DNA of 64,000 nucleotides from assembly GCA_903927615.1 (NCBI GenBank), contig CAIYNU010000055.1, forward strand, positions 46,051 to 110,050, in the 5' to 3' direction. The notes beneath the pieces are model-generated. The model was not told the origin of the DNA, ran no database searches, and saw only the letters and a list, made by a program, of their open reading frames with translations. Shown piece by piece: positions 19,667-32,072 of the stretch. Source of the stretch: an uncultured Rhodospirillales bacterium. Lineage in GTDB: Bacteria > Pseudomonadota > Alphaproteobacteria > Azospirillales > Azospirillaceae. Numbering within the stretch: the stretch's first letter is position 1; each line of letters opens with the position of its first letter. The translations under genes and the position numbers were made by a program.

Positions 19667-19927
19667 GCTAAGCACTCACCATTAAACATAAGTTTGTTCG
19701 CAGCGCCGAGAACGGCAACAAAGGATCGGCAATCACAACTAAAATCAACTGCTTGCCAAGAGGATTTCACAAAGTCAAGACCATGTCACAATGTATTTAA
19801 TATGAACACTGAATAGCAACTTGAATATACCTGTTGGAGCATCGCGTGAGAGATGGGGTGTGGCTCGCGCCCGTCCGTTCAAGCGAGTGAACCCGGCACC
19901 ATCAAGGGCAATGCGTGGTCCTGGCGC

Positions 19928-22087
<2,160 letters not shown>

Positions 22088-24793
22088 TCAGTCTCCCTGC
22101 GCCGCCAAGTTTCTCAAGACATAGGGCAAAATCCCGCCATGGCGGAAGTACTCGATCTCGTCCAGCGTATCAATCCGGCACAGCAAGGACACCTGCCGCA
22201 GCGAGCCGTCGGCGCCCGTCACCGTCAACGTCACATCTTGCCCGGGCTTCAGTCCCGCCTCGATGCCGGAGATGTCGAACAACTCGCAACCGTCAAGCTG
22301 GAGATCATGGCGGGTCTCGCCGGGCTCGAACTGTAGCGGCAGTATGCCCATGCCCACCAGATTCGAGCGGTGAATCCGTTCGAAGCTTTCGGCGATCACC
22401 GCCCGAATCCCCAGCAGGCGCGTCCCCTTGGCCGCCCAATCCCGGGACGAGCCGGTGCCGTACTCTTTGCCGGCGAACACCACCAGCGGCACGCCGTCGG
22501 CCTGGTAACGCATGGCGGCCGTGTAAACCGGCAACTTCTCACCGGTCGGCACATACAGTGTCTCGCCGCCTTCGACCCCGCCCAACAACTCGTTGCGGAT
22601 GCGGATGTTCGCGAAGGTGCCGCGCACCATTACTTCATGGTTGCCCCGGCGGGCGCCATAGGAGTTAAAATCCGGCAGTTTGACGCCATGGCTGATCAGG
22701 TATTCACCGGCCGGACTGGTCTTCTTGATCGAGCCGGCCGGCGAAATGTGGTCGGTGGTGATGCTGTCACCCAACACCAGCAGAGCGCGTGCCCCTTTGA
22801 CATCCCGGAGCGGCGCCGGCGTCATGGTCAGTCCGTCGAACAGGGTCGGCGCCTTGACGTAGGTGGAGCCCTCCTGCCAGTCATAGGTCTGGCCCTCGGC
22901 AATGGCGATTTCCTGCCACTGGGGCGGACCGGTAAACACCGCCGCATAGCGGCTGCGGAACATCCCGGGAGTCAGCGCCTTGAGCGTCTCGGCGATCTCC
23001 TGATTGTCGGGCCAGAGCTCCCGGAGATAAACCGGCCGGCCATCGCGACCGATGCCGATCGGGTCGTGGTTCAAGTCCAGGGCGACGGTGCCGGCCAGGG
23101 CGTAGGCCACGCATAGGGGCGGCGAGGCCAGATAGTTGGCGCGGGTGTGGGGGTTGATCCGGCCCTCGAAGTTGCGGTTGCCGGACAGCACCGCCGCCAC
23201 CACCAGATCCCCCTCCTCCACCGCGGCGGCGATGGCGTCGGGCAGCGGCCCGGAATTGCCGATGCAGGTGGTGCATCCATAGCCGACCAGATGGAATCCC
23301 AACTGTTCCAGGTACGGCGTCAGACCGGCCGCCGCCAGATAGTCGGTGACAACCTGGGAACCCGGCGCCAGCGAGGTCTTGACCCAGGGCTTGGTGGTCA
23401 AGCCCCGCTCCACCGCCTTCTTCGCCAACAGGCCGGCGGCGATCAGAACGCTGGGGTTCGAGGTGTTGGTACACGAGGTGATCGCCGCAATCACCACCGC
23501 GCCCTGGCTCAAAGCATACGCGGACCCGGCCACCGGAACCGTCCTGCTGCGGGCATCGGCCGCGACCTGAAAGCTCCCGGTCAATTCGGCGGCGAAGGCC
23601 GCGGCCAGGTCGGCCAGGGGCACGCGATCCTGGGGCCGCCGCGGACCAGCCAACGAGGGCTGAACGGTGGCCATGTCCAGATGCAGGGTGTCGGTGAACA
23701 CCGGCTCGGGCGACGTCGGGTCGCGCCACATCCCCTGGGCCCGGGCGTAGGCTTCCACCAGCGCCACCCGTGCGGGCTCGCGACCGGTAAAGCGCAAATA
23801 CTGGATGGTCTCGGCATCGATGGGGAAAATGCCGCAGGTGGCGCCATATTCGGGCGCCATGTTGGCGACGGTGGCGCGATCGGGCAGCGCCAGATTGTCC
23901 AGGCCGGGACCGAAGAATTCCACGAACTTGCCGACCACGCCCTTGCGGCGCAACGCCTGGGTCACGGTCAGCACCAGATCGGTGGCGGTGGCACCCTCGG
24001 GCAGCCGGCCGGTGAGGCGGACGCCGATCACCTCGGGAACCAGCATCGAGATCGGTTGCCCCAGCATGGCCGCTTCGGCTTCGATGCCGCCGACGCCCCA
24101 GCCCAACACCGCCAGGCCATTCACCATGGTGGTGTGACTGTCGGTTCCGACCAGCGTATCGGGATAGGCGACCGACGGCCCCTCGGCGCCGTCGGAGTCG
24201 CTCCACACCACCTGGGCCAGATATTCGATATTGACCTGATGACAGATGCCGGTCCCGGGCGGCACCACCCGGAACGAATCCAGCGCCTTCTGACCCCAGC
24301 GCAAAAAGGCATAGCGTTCGCCGTTACGCGCGAACTCCAGCGCGACATTGGCCTGGAAGGCGCCGGGGTTCCCGTAGTCATCCACCGTCACCGAATGGTC
24401 GATCACCAGATCGCAGGGCGTGAGCGGGTTGATTTTGCGGGGGTCCCCGCCCAACGCGACCATGGCCTCGCGCATGGCCGCCAGATCCGCCACCGCCGGA
24501 ACGCCGGTAAAGTCCTGCATCAGCACCCGGGCCGGCCGAAAGGCGATCTCCCGCGAGCTGGTGCGCGTCCGGAGCCAGGCCGGAATCGCCGCCACGTCTT
24601 CGGTGGTCACCGACCGGCCGTCTTCGAAACGCAGCAAATTCTCAAGCAGCACCTTGAGCGAAAACGGCAGCCGGGTCAGGTCGCCAAGACCGGCCGCCGC
24701 CGCCGCGGCCAGGCTGAAATAGTCGTACTGCCGATCCCCCACCATCAGAGTCCGGCGGGTCTTCAAACTGTCTTGTCCGGTGAACGTGGTCAC
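22088..24793 (-). CDS. acnA: Aconitate hydratase (AcnA type)
   Basis: 901 residues from the GTG at 24793, preceded by GAGGAG at good spacing. The frame extends upstream to 24925, but that part has no family similarity, so I start at [16 protein letters not shown]. The [4Fe-4S] cysteines are in [14 protein letters not shown] and [12 protein letters not shown], and the C-terminal swivelling domain has [15 protein letters not shown]. It interconverts citrate and isocitrate in the TCA cycle. When iron-free, related proteins can bind RNA. A short GC palindrome follows the stop. Confidence 0.96.
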   Translation of the reverse strand: MTTFTGQDSLKTRRTLMVGDRQYDYFSLAAAAAAGLGDLTRLPFSLKVLLENLLRFEDGRSVTTEDVAAIPAWLRTRTSSREIAFRPARVLMQDFTGVPAVADLAAMREAMVALGGDPRKINPLTPCDLVIDHSVTVDDYGNPGAFQANVALEFARNGERYAFLRWGQKALDSFRVVPPGTGICHQVNIEYLAQVVWSDSDGAEGPSVAYPDTLVGTDSHTTMVNGLAVLGWGVGGIEAEAAMLGQPISMLVPEVIGVRLTGRLPEGATATDLVLTVTQALRRKGVVGKFVEFFGPGLDNLALPDRATVANMAPEYGATCGIFPIDAETIQYLRFTGREPARVALVEAYARAQGMWRDPTSPEPVFTDTLHLDMATVQPSLAGPRRPQDRVPLADLAAAFAAELTGSFQVAADARSRTVPVAGSAYALSQGAVVIAAITSCTNTSNPSVLIAAGLLAKKAVERGLTTKPWVKTSLAPGSQVVTDYLAAAGLTPYLEQLGFHLVGYGCTTCIGNSGPLPDAIAAAVEEGDLVVAAVLSGNRNFEGRINPHTRANYLASPPLCVAYALAGTVALDLNHDPIGIGRDGRPVYLRELWPDNQEIAETLKALTPGMFRSRYAAVFTGPPQWQEIAIAEGQTYDWQEGSTYVKAPTLFDGLTMTPAPLRDVKGARALLVLGDSITTDHISPAGSIKKTSPAGEYLISHGVKLPDFNSYGARRGNHEVMVRGTFANIRIRNELLGGVEGGETLYVPTGEKLPVYTAAMRYQADGVPLVVFAGKEYGTGSSRDWAAKGTRLLGIRAVIAESFERIHRSNLVGMGILPLQFEPGETRHDLQLDGCELFDISGIEAGLKPGQDVTLTVTGADGSLRQVSLLCRIDTLDEIEYFRHGGILPYVLRNLAAQGD

Positions 24794-24979
24794 GACCGAT
24801 TCTCCTCGGTGGTTGCGGGGCGGTGCTTGATCTGGTGCCGGATGACGCCCGGGGCAAAGTCCAACGGCTTTGATCGGGCCGAAAAAAAGCATCGGGCGGG
24901 CGGGATGCCCGCGGTCCCGGGACACGGCGATGCTCGCCGCCGGTCACCCCAAAGACCGGCGGCCTTTGAAAGCCCGAAC

Positions 24980-25873
24980 TTATCGGGTACCCGGCGGCGC
25001 ATGACGGTAATCACAGGTGCTGCACCCCCGCCAGGGCCGCGAGCGGGCGCCCACCGGCGCCGCGATATTGCCGAACACGCTTTCGCCCTCACAATCGATA
25101 CAGCAACTGGCAAAATCACCATTCCATAACACTGTACAGCGATTATCCCAGAGGAACTCGCAATAAATATTCGGGTCCCAGTCCTGCACCGGGCCTTTGG
25201 ACCAGGCGTGAAAAAAGAACATCTTTTCGCTGGCGTTGGAGGCCTGGCGAATCGACACGTTGGTCCCGGCCACCCGCTCCTGCCAAACCCTGAGCGCCTC
25301 GAAGTAAGCCTGCGGCCCCTGCGCCACCCATTGATGGACAGAAAGCGCAAGGTCGATCCGACTGGGAATCGTCAGCAGGATCGGCAGCTTTTTCTCCAGT
25401 AACACCCCATTGGTATTCACTTCGATGTCGATGCCGGCCGCCGAAATCTGCCGCAACCGCGATTCCAGCTCCGGATGGAGCAGCGGTTCGCCGAAATTAT
25501 TCACAATCAATGCCGAACCGATCCGCCGCTTGAGATAATGTTCGATGCATAATGCCAATATTTCTTCTGACATATGTCCCTTGGCGCGACCCATTTTTGG
25601 CTGCGGGCAATAACTACATTTCAGATTACAGTAATTCGTCAGCTCAATATTATAAATACCGATGACTTTCCGGACCTCGGCAAGGCGACGCCGTTCGGTT
25701 TCGGCAATAGCCAATTGTATTTGCCAGCCCCACTTACCAAGATTGATGGCCTTGGTCAGCACCGGCAACGGCACCCCGAGCAGTGTGGCGGTCTCTTCCA
25801 GGGGCAGCACGCTGCCGTCGGGACAGTCCCGAATCCGGGCAAGGGCGGCTTGAGCTTCTGCGGCAGTGGCCAT
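24980..25873 (-). CDS. Radical SAM protein with SPASM-like C-terminus
   Basis: 297 residues. The SAM-binding [4Fe-4S] motif C-x3-C-x2-C is in TNYCNLKCSYCPQPKMG, followed by NNFGEPLLHPEL and DIEVNTNGVLL, typical of the radical SAM barrel. The C-terminus has Cys-rich text (NRCTVLWNGDFASCCIDCEG, then RGCSTC) consistent with an auxiliary cluster domain. Residues 1-75 are an added helical region. Substrate unknown: no peptide precursor is obvious nearby. The gene is divergent from the patatin-like gene. Confidence 0.8.
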   Translation of the reverse strand: MATAAEAQAALARIRDCPDGSVLPLEETATLLGVPLPVLTKAINLGKWGWQIQLAIAETERRRLAEVRKVIGIYNIELTNYCNLKCSYCPQPKMGRAKGHMSEEILALCIEHYLKRRIGSALIVNNFGEPLLHPELESRLRQISAAGIDIEVNTNGVLLEKKLPILLTIPSRIDLALSVHQWVAQGPQAYFEALRVWQERVAGTNVSIRQASNASEKMFFFHAWSKGPVQDWDPNIYCEFLWDNRCTVLWNGDFASCCIDCEGESVFGNIAAPVGARSRPWRGCSTCDYRHAPPGTR

Positions 25874-26020
25874 GGCGATCGTCCTCGAAGAGGGATATAG
25901 TCCGTATCGGGGTCGCGTGTATAGATTTTGATACCCTGATTTTAATCAGCCGGTTACGGTCTGGTTGATACCATCATCGGTCCGTCACGCCCGCCGCCGA
26001 GAGGAAAAGGAAAGCGTACC

Positions 26021-27274
26021 ATGTCCGTGCCCCCCCAAACGCTCCCGTCCCTAGTGCCGGTGCCGGCCGACTGGGAAACCCCCACGGCTTCCGGCCCGGA
26101 AGCCGCCGGTTCCGGCGACACCGGCCAACGCCGGACCCCGCGTCCGGTCGGCTTCGCGCTCGGCGGCCTCGGTGGCTTCAACAACTATCTAGGTGGCGCC
26201 CTGGCGTCGGCCATCGACTGTGATCTGCAACCGGCCCTGATATCGTGTTCGTCCGGCGCCGTGGTCTGGGCCGGGGACTATCTTCAGGCGATCCATACCC
26301 CGGACCTGAGCCGGGAGCAACGGGCCGCCGGTTTGCGGGCGGCCGCCGAACAGGCCGCCACCCGCTCCAACATTCAGCCCCGGGACTTCCGCATCGCCAA
26401 CGACGCCATCATCGGGTTGGTGGGATTGCCCGGACTCTGCCGGCCCCTGTGGCCGCAATATTTTCTGAACCTGTTCTGGCCGCCCTCCCTCAAGACCCTG
26501 ACCCAGCGGCCCTCGGAAGTCGCCTGGGCCAACGATATCGCCGACCGCCTGCTGCCGGCGGCCTGGGCGGTCCCGACACGCTCGGCCACCGAGATCACCA
26601 AACTGGCGGAAACCCTCAACCAGACCACCGCGGAACCCGGAAAGGCGATCGGCATCGTTTTCAACGCCTACGACCCCAACCGCGGGGAAGAGTTGCTGTT
26701 CGTCAACCGGGCCGCGGTGCCCTGGCTCGACCTGGCCCGAACCCGAGTCGCCCGGGATGGCACCACGCCCCGGATCAAGTATCGGGCCATCAACGACACC
26801 GCAGTCCAAGCCGCCCTGCGGCTGTTCGCCTACGGTTTCGACTGGAAGGTCTGGGATCCGGTCGACCAGATCGAACGGGTGCTGGTCGATGGCGCTTACC
26901 ATCGTCAGGTGATTCTCAAAGAGTTGCACGAATTTGAATTGATTTTCTCCGTGCGCCCTCTCAATGAGAAATATAAGACAACCTTGCCCAACAACAGTTT
27001 GGGCAGCCTGACCCTCCAGACTGAAATGTGGCTCAATGGCTCTTATGACGCCCAGATCGGCGCCATAAACTTCATGAATTCCCTCATCGCCAACAATCCC
27101 GACGTGCCGCTCACGGTCAACGGCCGGCCGGCTCACCCGGTAACGGTGGTGCCGGTGGAAATCAAGACCACCTATGGAGTCTTCGATTATTTTATCGAAA
27201 CTCTGGCCAGCTACGACGACGGCAAGATTCAAGCCCTCCAGGGTTTCGCCCGGCATGGCCTGGGGCCGCGGTAA
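26021..27274 (+). CDS. Patatin-like phospholipase family protein (divergent)
   Basis: 417 residues. After a Pro-rich N-terminus come GFALGGLGGFNNYLGGAL, an oxyanion-hole-like Gly stretch, ISCSSGAVVWAG, where the nucleophile elbow would be (SCSSG instead of GxSxG), and VLVDGAYHR, matching the catalytic Asp-Gly of patatins. If active it would hydrolyse acyl esters. The changed first position of the elbow makes activity uncertain. No signal peptide is clear. AAGGAAAG precedes the ATG. It lies between a divergent radical SAM gene and the hopanoid operon. Confidence 0.6.
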   Translation: MSVPPQTLPSLVPVPADWETPTASGPEAAGSGDTGQRRTPRPVGFALGGLGGFNNYLGGALASAIDCDLQPALISCSSGAVVWAGDYLQAIHTPDLSREQRAAGLRAAAEQAATRSNIQPRDFRIANDAIIGLVGLPGLCRPLWPQYFLNLFWPPSLKTLTQRPSEVAWANDIADRLLPAAWAVPTRSATEITKLAETLNQTTAEPGKAIGIVFNAYDPNRGEELLFVNRAAVPWLDLARTRVARDGTTPRIKYRAINDTAVQAALRLFAYGFDWKVWDPVDQIERVLVDGAYHRQVILKELHEFELIFSVRPLNEKYKTTLPNNSLGSLTLQTEMWLNGSYDAQIGAINFMNSLIANNPDVPLTVNGRPAHPVTVVPVEIKTTYGVFDYFIETLASYDDGKIQALQGFARHGLGPR

Positions 27275-27493
27275 ACGAGGTTTTGCCGTCAGCGTTCGGG
27301 ACCGAACATCGGAACGGCGGAACCGGAACCGGGGCTGAGACGACACCGGGGGACGGGTGGCCTACACTGGCCCAACCCTCCCCTGCCGCCTCGAGCCTCG
27401 TACTGGCCCCTGGGTTGTGCTAGGGTCGCCCACGGATCGGCCGGAGATGCCCGATTTCCGGCCTTCTTCTCCCCCCTCAGCGACCACGAGCCG

Positions 27494-27865
27494 ATGCCCC
27501 TTCTCTCTCCGACCTTCATCCTGCGTCCGGTTCTGGCGGCGTTCCTGACGCTGGCCGTGTCGGCCGGTCCGGGCTTCGCCCAAACCCGGCAGTTGACCGA
27601 CGACCAGCTCCGAACCATCGAATACCACTATCAAATGGACAAGTATTTTGTCGGTGGCTGTTTGACTGGGGCGACCTTTGGGGCTATCACTGGCCTGATG
27701 ACGCTTTCGGGGCTCTCGGTCATCGCCGCAGTCCCTTATATTTCCACCGGCTGCTCGGTCGGTTTTTTGATCGGCGGGGCAACGATGGTGGTCGGAGATT
27801 TCCTGTCGACCCAATTCCTCTCCCGGAACGACCGGAACTCGCCGTCGCCTGCACCCGCCAATTGA
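27494..27865 (+). CDS. Small membrane protein leading the hpn operon
   Basis: 123 residues with a signal peptide or N-terminal anchor (to about GPGFAQ, residue 29), then two glycine-rich hydrophobic segments, each opening with a Gly-Cys pair: VGGCLTGATFGAITG and STGCSVGFLIGGAT. No family recognised. It ends 4 bases before hpnB, so it is probably the first gene of the hopanoid operon. The similar paired Gly-Cys segments recur in the protein at 32662-33489. A role in membrane organisation is only a guess. Confidence 0.65.
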   Translation: MPLLSPTFILRPVLAAFLTLAVSAGPGFAQTRQLTDDQLRTIEYHYQMDKYFVGGCLTGATFGAITGLMTLSGLSVIAAVPYISTGCSVGFLIGGATMVVGDFLSTQFLSRNDRNSPSPAPAN

Positions 27866-27869
27866 GGCG

Positions 27870-29096
27870 ATGTCCGTTATGACTCTGGCCCTGACCGTCA
27901 CGGCTGCCCTTGCGCTTGTGGTGTGGCTTTATCTGGTGCTGCTTCACGGCGGCTTCTGGCGGTGCGACCAGCGCCTCCCGATCCACCCCGAGCGGCTTCC
28001 CGCCGTCTGGCCGTCGGTGGTCGCGGTGGTCCCGGCACGCAACGAAGAGGCGGTGATCGGCACCAGCCTGCCCTCGTTGCTGACCCAGGACTATCCCGGC
28101 GACTTCCATGTCGTGTTCGTGGATGACTCCAGCGAAGACGCCACCCACGCCATCGCTCTCGGGCTGGTAGAGCCCGGCGGACGGCTGACCGTGACCTCGG
28201 CGCAACCGTTGCCGCCGGGATGGTCGGGCAAGCTGTGGGCCGTGTCCGAGGGAATACGGCAGGCGGCCGGGATCGCACCGAACGCACGCTACCTGTGGCT
28301 GACCGATGCCGACATCGGCCATGACCCCGGCAGCCTTCGCCGACTGGTCGCAAAAGCAGAGGGAGAGCGGCTTGATCTGGTGTCGTTGATGGTCACACTG
28401 TCCCACCAGGGTTTTTGGGCCGGGTTGTTGATCCCGGCGTTTGTGTTCTTTTTTCAGAAGCTCTACCCGTTTCCCTGGGTCAACGATCCCACCCGCCCCA
28501 TGGCGGCGGCGGCGGGCGGGTGCATACTGGTGCGTCGGGACGCCCTCGACGCCGCCGGCGGCATCGCGCGCATTCGGGGCGCGCTGATCGACGACTGCAC
28601 CCTGGGCGCCGTCATCAAAGCCGGCACCCCGGGACGGCAAGGCCGGGTCTGGCTGGGCCTGAGCACCCGGCTGGTCAGCCTGCGACCATACCGCGGCATC
28701 GGGGAAATCTGGGAGATGGTGACCCGCAGCGCCTATACCCAACTCCGGCACTCGCCCTGGCTGCTGGCGGGTTCGATCTTCGGTATGGTCTTAACCTATC
28801 TGGCGGCGCCGACCGTGGTGATCTCCTGGCCGCTCCATCAGGATACGGTGGCCGTCGTCCTTGCTCTTGCAACCTGTTTGCTCATGATCACCGCCTACCA
28901 ACCAACCTTGCGGCTCTATCACAAACCGGGCGCGGCTGCGCTGTTGCTGCCCGTGGTCGGACTTCTGTATAGCTTGATGACCGTCGCGTCGGCCGTGCGC
29001 CATTGGCGCCGTCGCGGCGGACAGTGGAAAGGGCGCGTCACCCAGACCAACCTGGACAACGCCCACGGATTGCCAGCAGGGAGGCCGGTCGAGTGA
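27870..29096 (+). CDS. hpnB: Hopene-associated glycosyltransferase HpnB
   Basis: 408 residues (ATG 27879 is an alternative start). N-terminal membrane helix, a GT2 domain with VVPARNEEAVIG, VVFVDDSSEDAT, the acidic motif LTDADIGHDP and PWVNDPTRPMAAAAGGCILVRRDA, then several C-terminal membrane helices. HpnB is regularly found in hopanoid clusters; its exact product is not settled. The gene overlaps hpnC by 4 bases (GTGA), and all four hpn genes here are coupled this way. Confidence 0.9.
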   Translation: MSVMTLALTVTAALALVVWLYLVLLHGGFWRCDQRLPIHPERLPAVWPSVVAVVPARNEEAVIGTSLPSLLTQDYPGDFHVVFVDDSSEDATHAIALGLVEPGGRLTVTSAQPLPPGWSGKLWAVSEGIRQAAGIAPNARYLWLTDADIGHDPGSLRRLVAKAEGERLDLVSLMVTLSHQGFWAGLLIPAFVFFFQKLYPFPWVNDPTRPMAAAAGGCILVRRDALDAAGGIARIRGALIDDCTLGAVIKAGTPGRQGRVWLGLSTRLVSLRPYRGIGEIWEMVTRSAYTQLRHSPWLLAGSIFGMVLTYLAAPTVVISWPLHQDTVAVVLALATCLLMITAYQPTLRLYHKPGAAALLLPVVGLLYSLMTVASAVRHWRRRGGQWKGRVTQTNLDNAHGLPAGRPVE

Positions 29097-29956
29097 CGGC
29101 AACGGTTGAAACCCCATCGGGAAAAACCGCGAAAGACGAAAACTTTCCGGTTGGGTCCTGGCTTCTGCCCCGTCCCCTGCGGCCCCACGTCGCCGCGTTC
29201 TATGCCTTTGCCCGGGCTGCCGACGACATCGCCGACAACCCCCGACTCACGCCCGAGGACAAGATTGCGCGGCTGAACGGCTTTGCCGAAGCCCTGTCCG
29301 AAGGAACCGGCCACCCGCGCCTGTATGGCAAGGCGCTGGCGCTTCGCGCCCGTCTGGCCGAAACCGGGGTGACCGCACGCCACGGTCTGGACCTGCTGGC
29401 CGCCTTCAAACAGGATGCGGTCAAGACCCGTTATGCCAACTGGGAGGAGCTGATCGGGTACTGCGCCCTCTCGGCGTCGCCGGTCGGGCGTTTCCTGCTC
29501 GAATTGCACGGAGAAAGCCGTGACGGCTACGAAGCCTCCGACGCCTTGTGCAACGCCCTGCAAATCCTTAACCATCTTCAGGACTGCCAGGCCGACCACC
29601 GGGACCTCGACCGGGTCTATCTGCCGCTGGACTGGCTGACCGCCCAAGCCGGCCGTCTGGACGACCTTCAGGCCCGCAAGGCCAACAGCGCGGTCCGCGC
29701 GGTGATCGACATGTGCCTGACCGGCACCGAGGATTTACTGGCGGTCGCGGCGGCGCTTCCGGCCCGCCTGCACAGCCGGTCCCTGGCCATGGAGTCGGCG
29801 GTGATTCTCCATCTGGCCCGCCGGCTGACCCGACGGTTGCGTCGCGGCGATCCCATCGCCGGCCGGGTCAAGCTGTCGCGGCTGGACTTCGTCGGCTGCG
29901 GTGTCACCGGCATCCTTCACGGCCTGACCGCCGCCGGCCGGGCATCGTCGCCATGA
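29093..29956 (+). CDS. hpnC: Hydroxysqualene synthase HpnC
   Basis: 287 residues from GTG 29093, with GGGAGG upstream and overlapping hpnB; the frame runs further upstream into hpnB. A squalene/phytoene synthase fold: ENFPVGSWLLP, AFYAFARAADDIADNP (first Asp-rich motif) and ILNHLQDCQADHRDLDRVYLP (second). In the HpnCDE pathway HpnC converts presqualene diphosphate to hydroxysqualene. Order and overlaps agree with that pathway. Confidence 0.93.
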   Translation: MTATVETPSGKTAKDENFPVGSWLLPRPLRPHVAAFYAFARAADDIADNPRLTPEDKIARLNGFAEALSEGTGHPRLYGKALALRARLAETGVTARHGLDLLAAFKQDAVKTRYANWEELIGYCALSASPVGRFLLELHGESRDGYEASDALCNALQILNHLQDCQADHRDLDRVYLPLDWLTAQAGRLDDLQARKANSAVRAVIDMCLTGTEDLLAVAAALPARLHSRSLAMESAVILHLARRLTRRLRRGDPIAGRVKLSRLDFVGCGVTGILHGLTAAGRASSP

Positions 29957-30810
29957 GCGCCCTGACCGCCGCTCAGCGTCACGTCCTGGATGTGGTCGCC
30001 CGTTCGGGCTCGTCCTTTTCTCTGGGCATGCGCATTCTGCCGTCCGAGCGACGGCAGGCGATGTACGCGATCTATGCCTTCTGCCGCGAGGTGGACGATA
30101 TCGCCGACGACGGCGGCCCGACCGAGCAACGGCTGGCCGACTTGGACCGTTGGCGGGAGGAGGTTCATCGCCTCTACCAGGGTTGTCCGACCCGCCCCAC
30201 CACTCTGGCCCTGTTGGAACCCGTCCGGCGGTTCGGTCTGCCCAGGGAAGAGTTCCTGGCGTTGATCGACGGTATGGAGATGGACGCCCGCGAAACCATG
30301 CGCGCACCCGGCCTGACGACGTTACAGCTTTACTGCCGGCGGGTCGCCGGTACCGTCGGCCTGTTGTCGCTGCCGGTGTTCGGCGCCTCCGAAGCCGAGG
30401 CCCGGACCTTCGCCCTGACCCTGGGCGATGCCCTGCAACTCACCAACATCCTGCGGGATCTGGCCGAGGATGCCGAACGCGACCGGTTGTATCTGCCCCG
30501 GGAAACCCTGGAGCGTCACGGCATCGATCCGACCCAGGCCCCGACGGCAATCCTGCGTCATCCCGCCCTGCCCGCGGTGTTTCAGGAACTGGTGGCCCAA
30601 GCCCGCGGGCGCTACCTCGAAGCCGAGACCGCGCTGCGGCATTGCAACCGCCGACGGCTGAGGCCGGCGCTCCTGATGATGGCCATTTACCAGGCGATCC
30701 TTGATCGGCTGGAGCGATACGGCTGGAACCCCGACCGGCCACCGCCTCGTCTGTCCAAGGGGGCCAAACTTTGGGCGGCCCTGTCCCGGGGTCTGCTGAG
30801 GTCCCTATGA
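29953..30810 (+). CDS. hpnD: Presqualene diphosphate synthase HpnD
   Basis: 285 residues from ATG 29953, overlapping hpnC by 4 bases. Squalene/phytoene synthase family: SGSSFSLGMRILP, AIYAFCREVDDIADD (first Asp-rich motif) and QLTNILRDLAEDAERDRLYLP (second, split here only by residue limit). HpnD joins two farnesyl diphosphates to presqualene diphosphate. It is distinct from hpnC, the neighbour of the same fold. Confidence 0.93.
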   Translation: MSALTAAQRHVLDVVARSGSSFSLGMRILPSERRQAMYAIYAFCREVDDIADDGGPTEQRLADLDRWREEVHRLYQGCPTRPTTLALLEPVRRFGLPREEFLALIDGMEMDARETMRAPGLTTLQLYCRRVAGTVGLLSLPVFGASEAEARTFALTLGDALQLTNILRDLAEDAERDRLYLPRETLERHGIDPTQAPTAILRHPALPAVFQELVAQARGRYLEAETALRHCNRRRLRPALLMMAIYQAILDRLERYGWNPDRPPPRLSKGAKLWAALSRGLLRSL

Positions 30811-32072
30811 CCACCCACATCGTCGGCGCCGGCCTCGCCGGCCTTGCCTGTGCCGTCACCCTGGCCGGGCGTGGCCGGGACATCACCCTGTACGAGGCCG
30901 CACCCAACGCCGGTGGCCGCTGCCGGTCTTTTTTCGACCAGAACCTGGGGCGGCAGATCGACAACGGCAACCACCTGTTGCTGAGCGCCAATCGCGCCGC
31001 CTTGGCCTACCTGGCCCAAATCGGCGCCGCCGACACCGTAACCGGCCCGGCCGAGGCCGCTTTTCCGTTCGTCGACCTCGAGTCGGGACGGCGCTGGGTG
31101 CTGCGGCCCAACCACGGCCCGCTGCCCTGGTGGCTGCTGATGCCGTCACGGCGGGTTCCGGATTCGCGACTCAGTGATTATCTTGGCTCGGGCTTCCGCT
31201 TGCTGACCGCCGGGGCCGGCGCCACCGTCGCCGACTGCATCGCCCCCGCCCACCCGCTGTACCGCAGCTTCTGGGAGCCCCTGACCCTGGCCGCCCTCAA
31301 CGCCGAACCGGGACTCGCGGCCGCCGGCCCGCTGCGGGCGGTCCTGCTGGAAACCTTCGCCCGCGGCGCCGCCTTTTGCCGGCCCCTGATTCCCCGCCGC
31401 GGCCTCGGCGCCAGTCTGGTGGAACCGGCTTTAACCTACCTCGCCGCCCGCCGCGTCCGGCCCGTTTTCGGCCGGCGCCTGCGTCGCCTGATCCTGGATG
31501 GCGGACGGATCGCGGCCCTGGATTTCGGCAGCGCCGTGGAACCCGTGGAACCCGGCGAAAAGGTGGTTCTGGCGCTGCCGGCGGGCGCCGCCGCCGACCT
31601 GCTGCCCGGGTTGCCGGTGCCCGAGGATGGCCACGTCATCGTCAACGCCCACTTCCGGCTCGACCAGATGCCGGCTCTCCCCGACACCCTGCCCTTTGTC
31701 GGCGTCATCGGCGCCGCTGCCCATTGGATTTTCGTCCGCGACGACGTGGCGTCGGTCACCGTCAGCGGTGCCGGAGCCTTGGCCGAACTGCCGGCCGCCG
31801 ACCTCGCCGCCCTCTTGTGGTCCGAAGTGACCCGCGCCCTGGACCTGCCGGCCGGGCCGGTGCCGCCGGTCCGGGTGATCAAGGAAAAACGCGCCACCTT
31901 CGTCCAGACTCCCACCAACCAGCGCCGCCGGCCAACCACCGCCAGCCGCTGGCCCAACCTGTTGCTGGCGGGCGACTGGACCGCCACCGGACTGCCCGCC
32001 ACCATCGAAGGTGCGATCCGCTCGGGGTTCACCGCCGCGGCAGCGGTAGATCGGAACCTCACGCAACCTTAG
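30807..32072 (+). CDS. hpnE: Hydroxysqualene dehydroxylase HpnE
   Basis: 421 residues from ATG 30807, overlapping hpnD (ATGA). FAD-binding Rossmann motif near the start (HIVGAGLAGLACAVTLAG), YEAAPNAGGRCRSF, and the C-terminal FAD motif LLAGDWTATGLPATIEGA. It reduces hydroxysqualene to squalene, completing the HpnCDE route. The squalene-hopene cyclase gene (shc/hpnF) is not within the window, so hopanoid formation depends on a gene elsewhere. Confidence 0.93.
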   Translation: MTTHIVGAGLAGLACAVTLAGRGRDITLYEAAPNAGGRCRSFFDQNLGRQIDNGNHLLLSANRAALAYLAQIGAADTVTGPAEAAFPFVDLESGRRWVLRPNHGPLPWWLLMPSRRVPDSRLSDYLGSGFRLLTAGAGATVADCIAPAHPLYRSFWEPLTLAALNAEPGLAAAGPLRAVLLETFARGAAFCRPLIPRRGLGASLVEPALTYLAARRVRPVFGRRLRRLILDGGRIAALDFGSAVEPVEPGEKVVLALPAGAAADLLPGLPVPEDGHVIVNAHFRLDQMPALPDTLPFVGVIGAAAHWIFVRDDVASVTVSGAGALAELPAADLAALLWSEVTRALDLPAGPVPPVRVIKEKRATFVQTPTNQRRRPTTASRWPNLLLAGDWTATGLPATIEGAIRSGFTAAAAVDRNLTQP

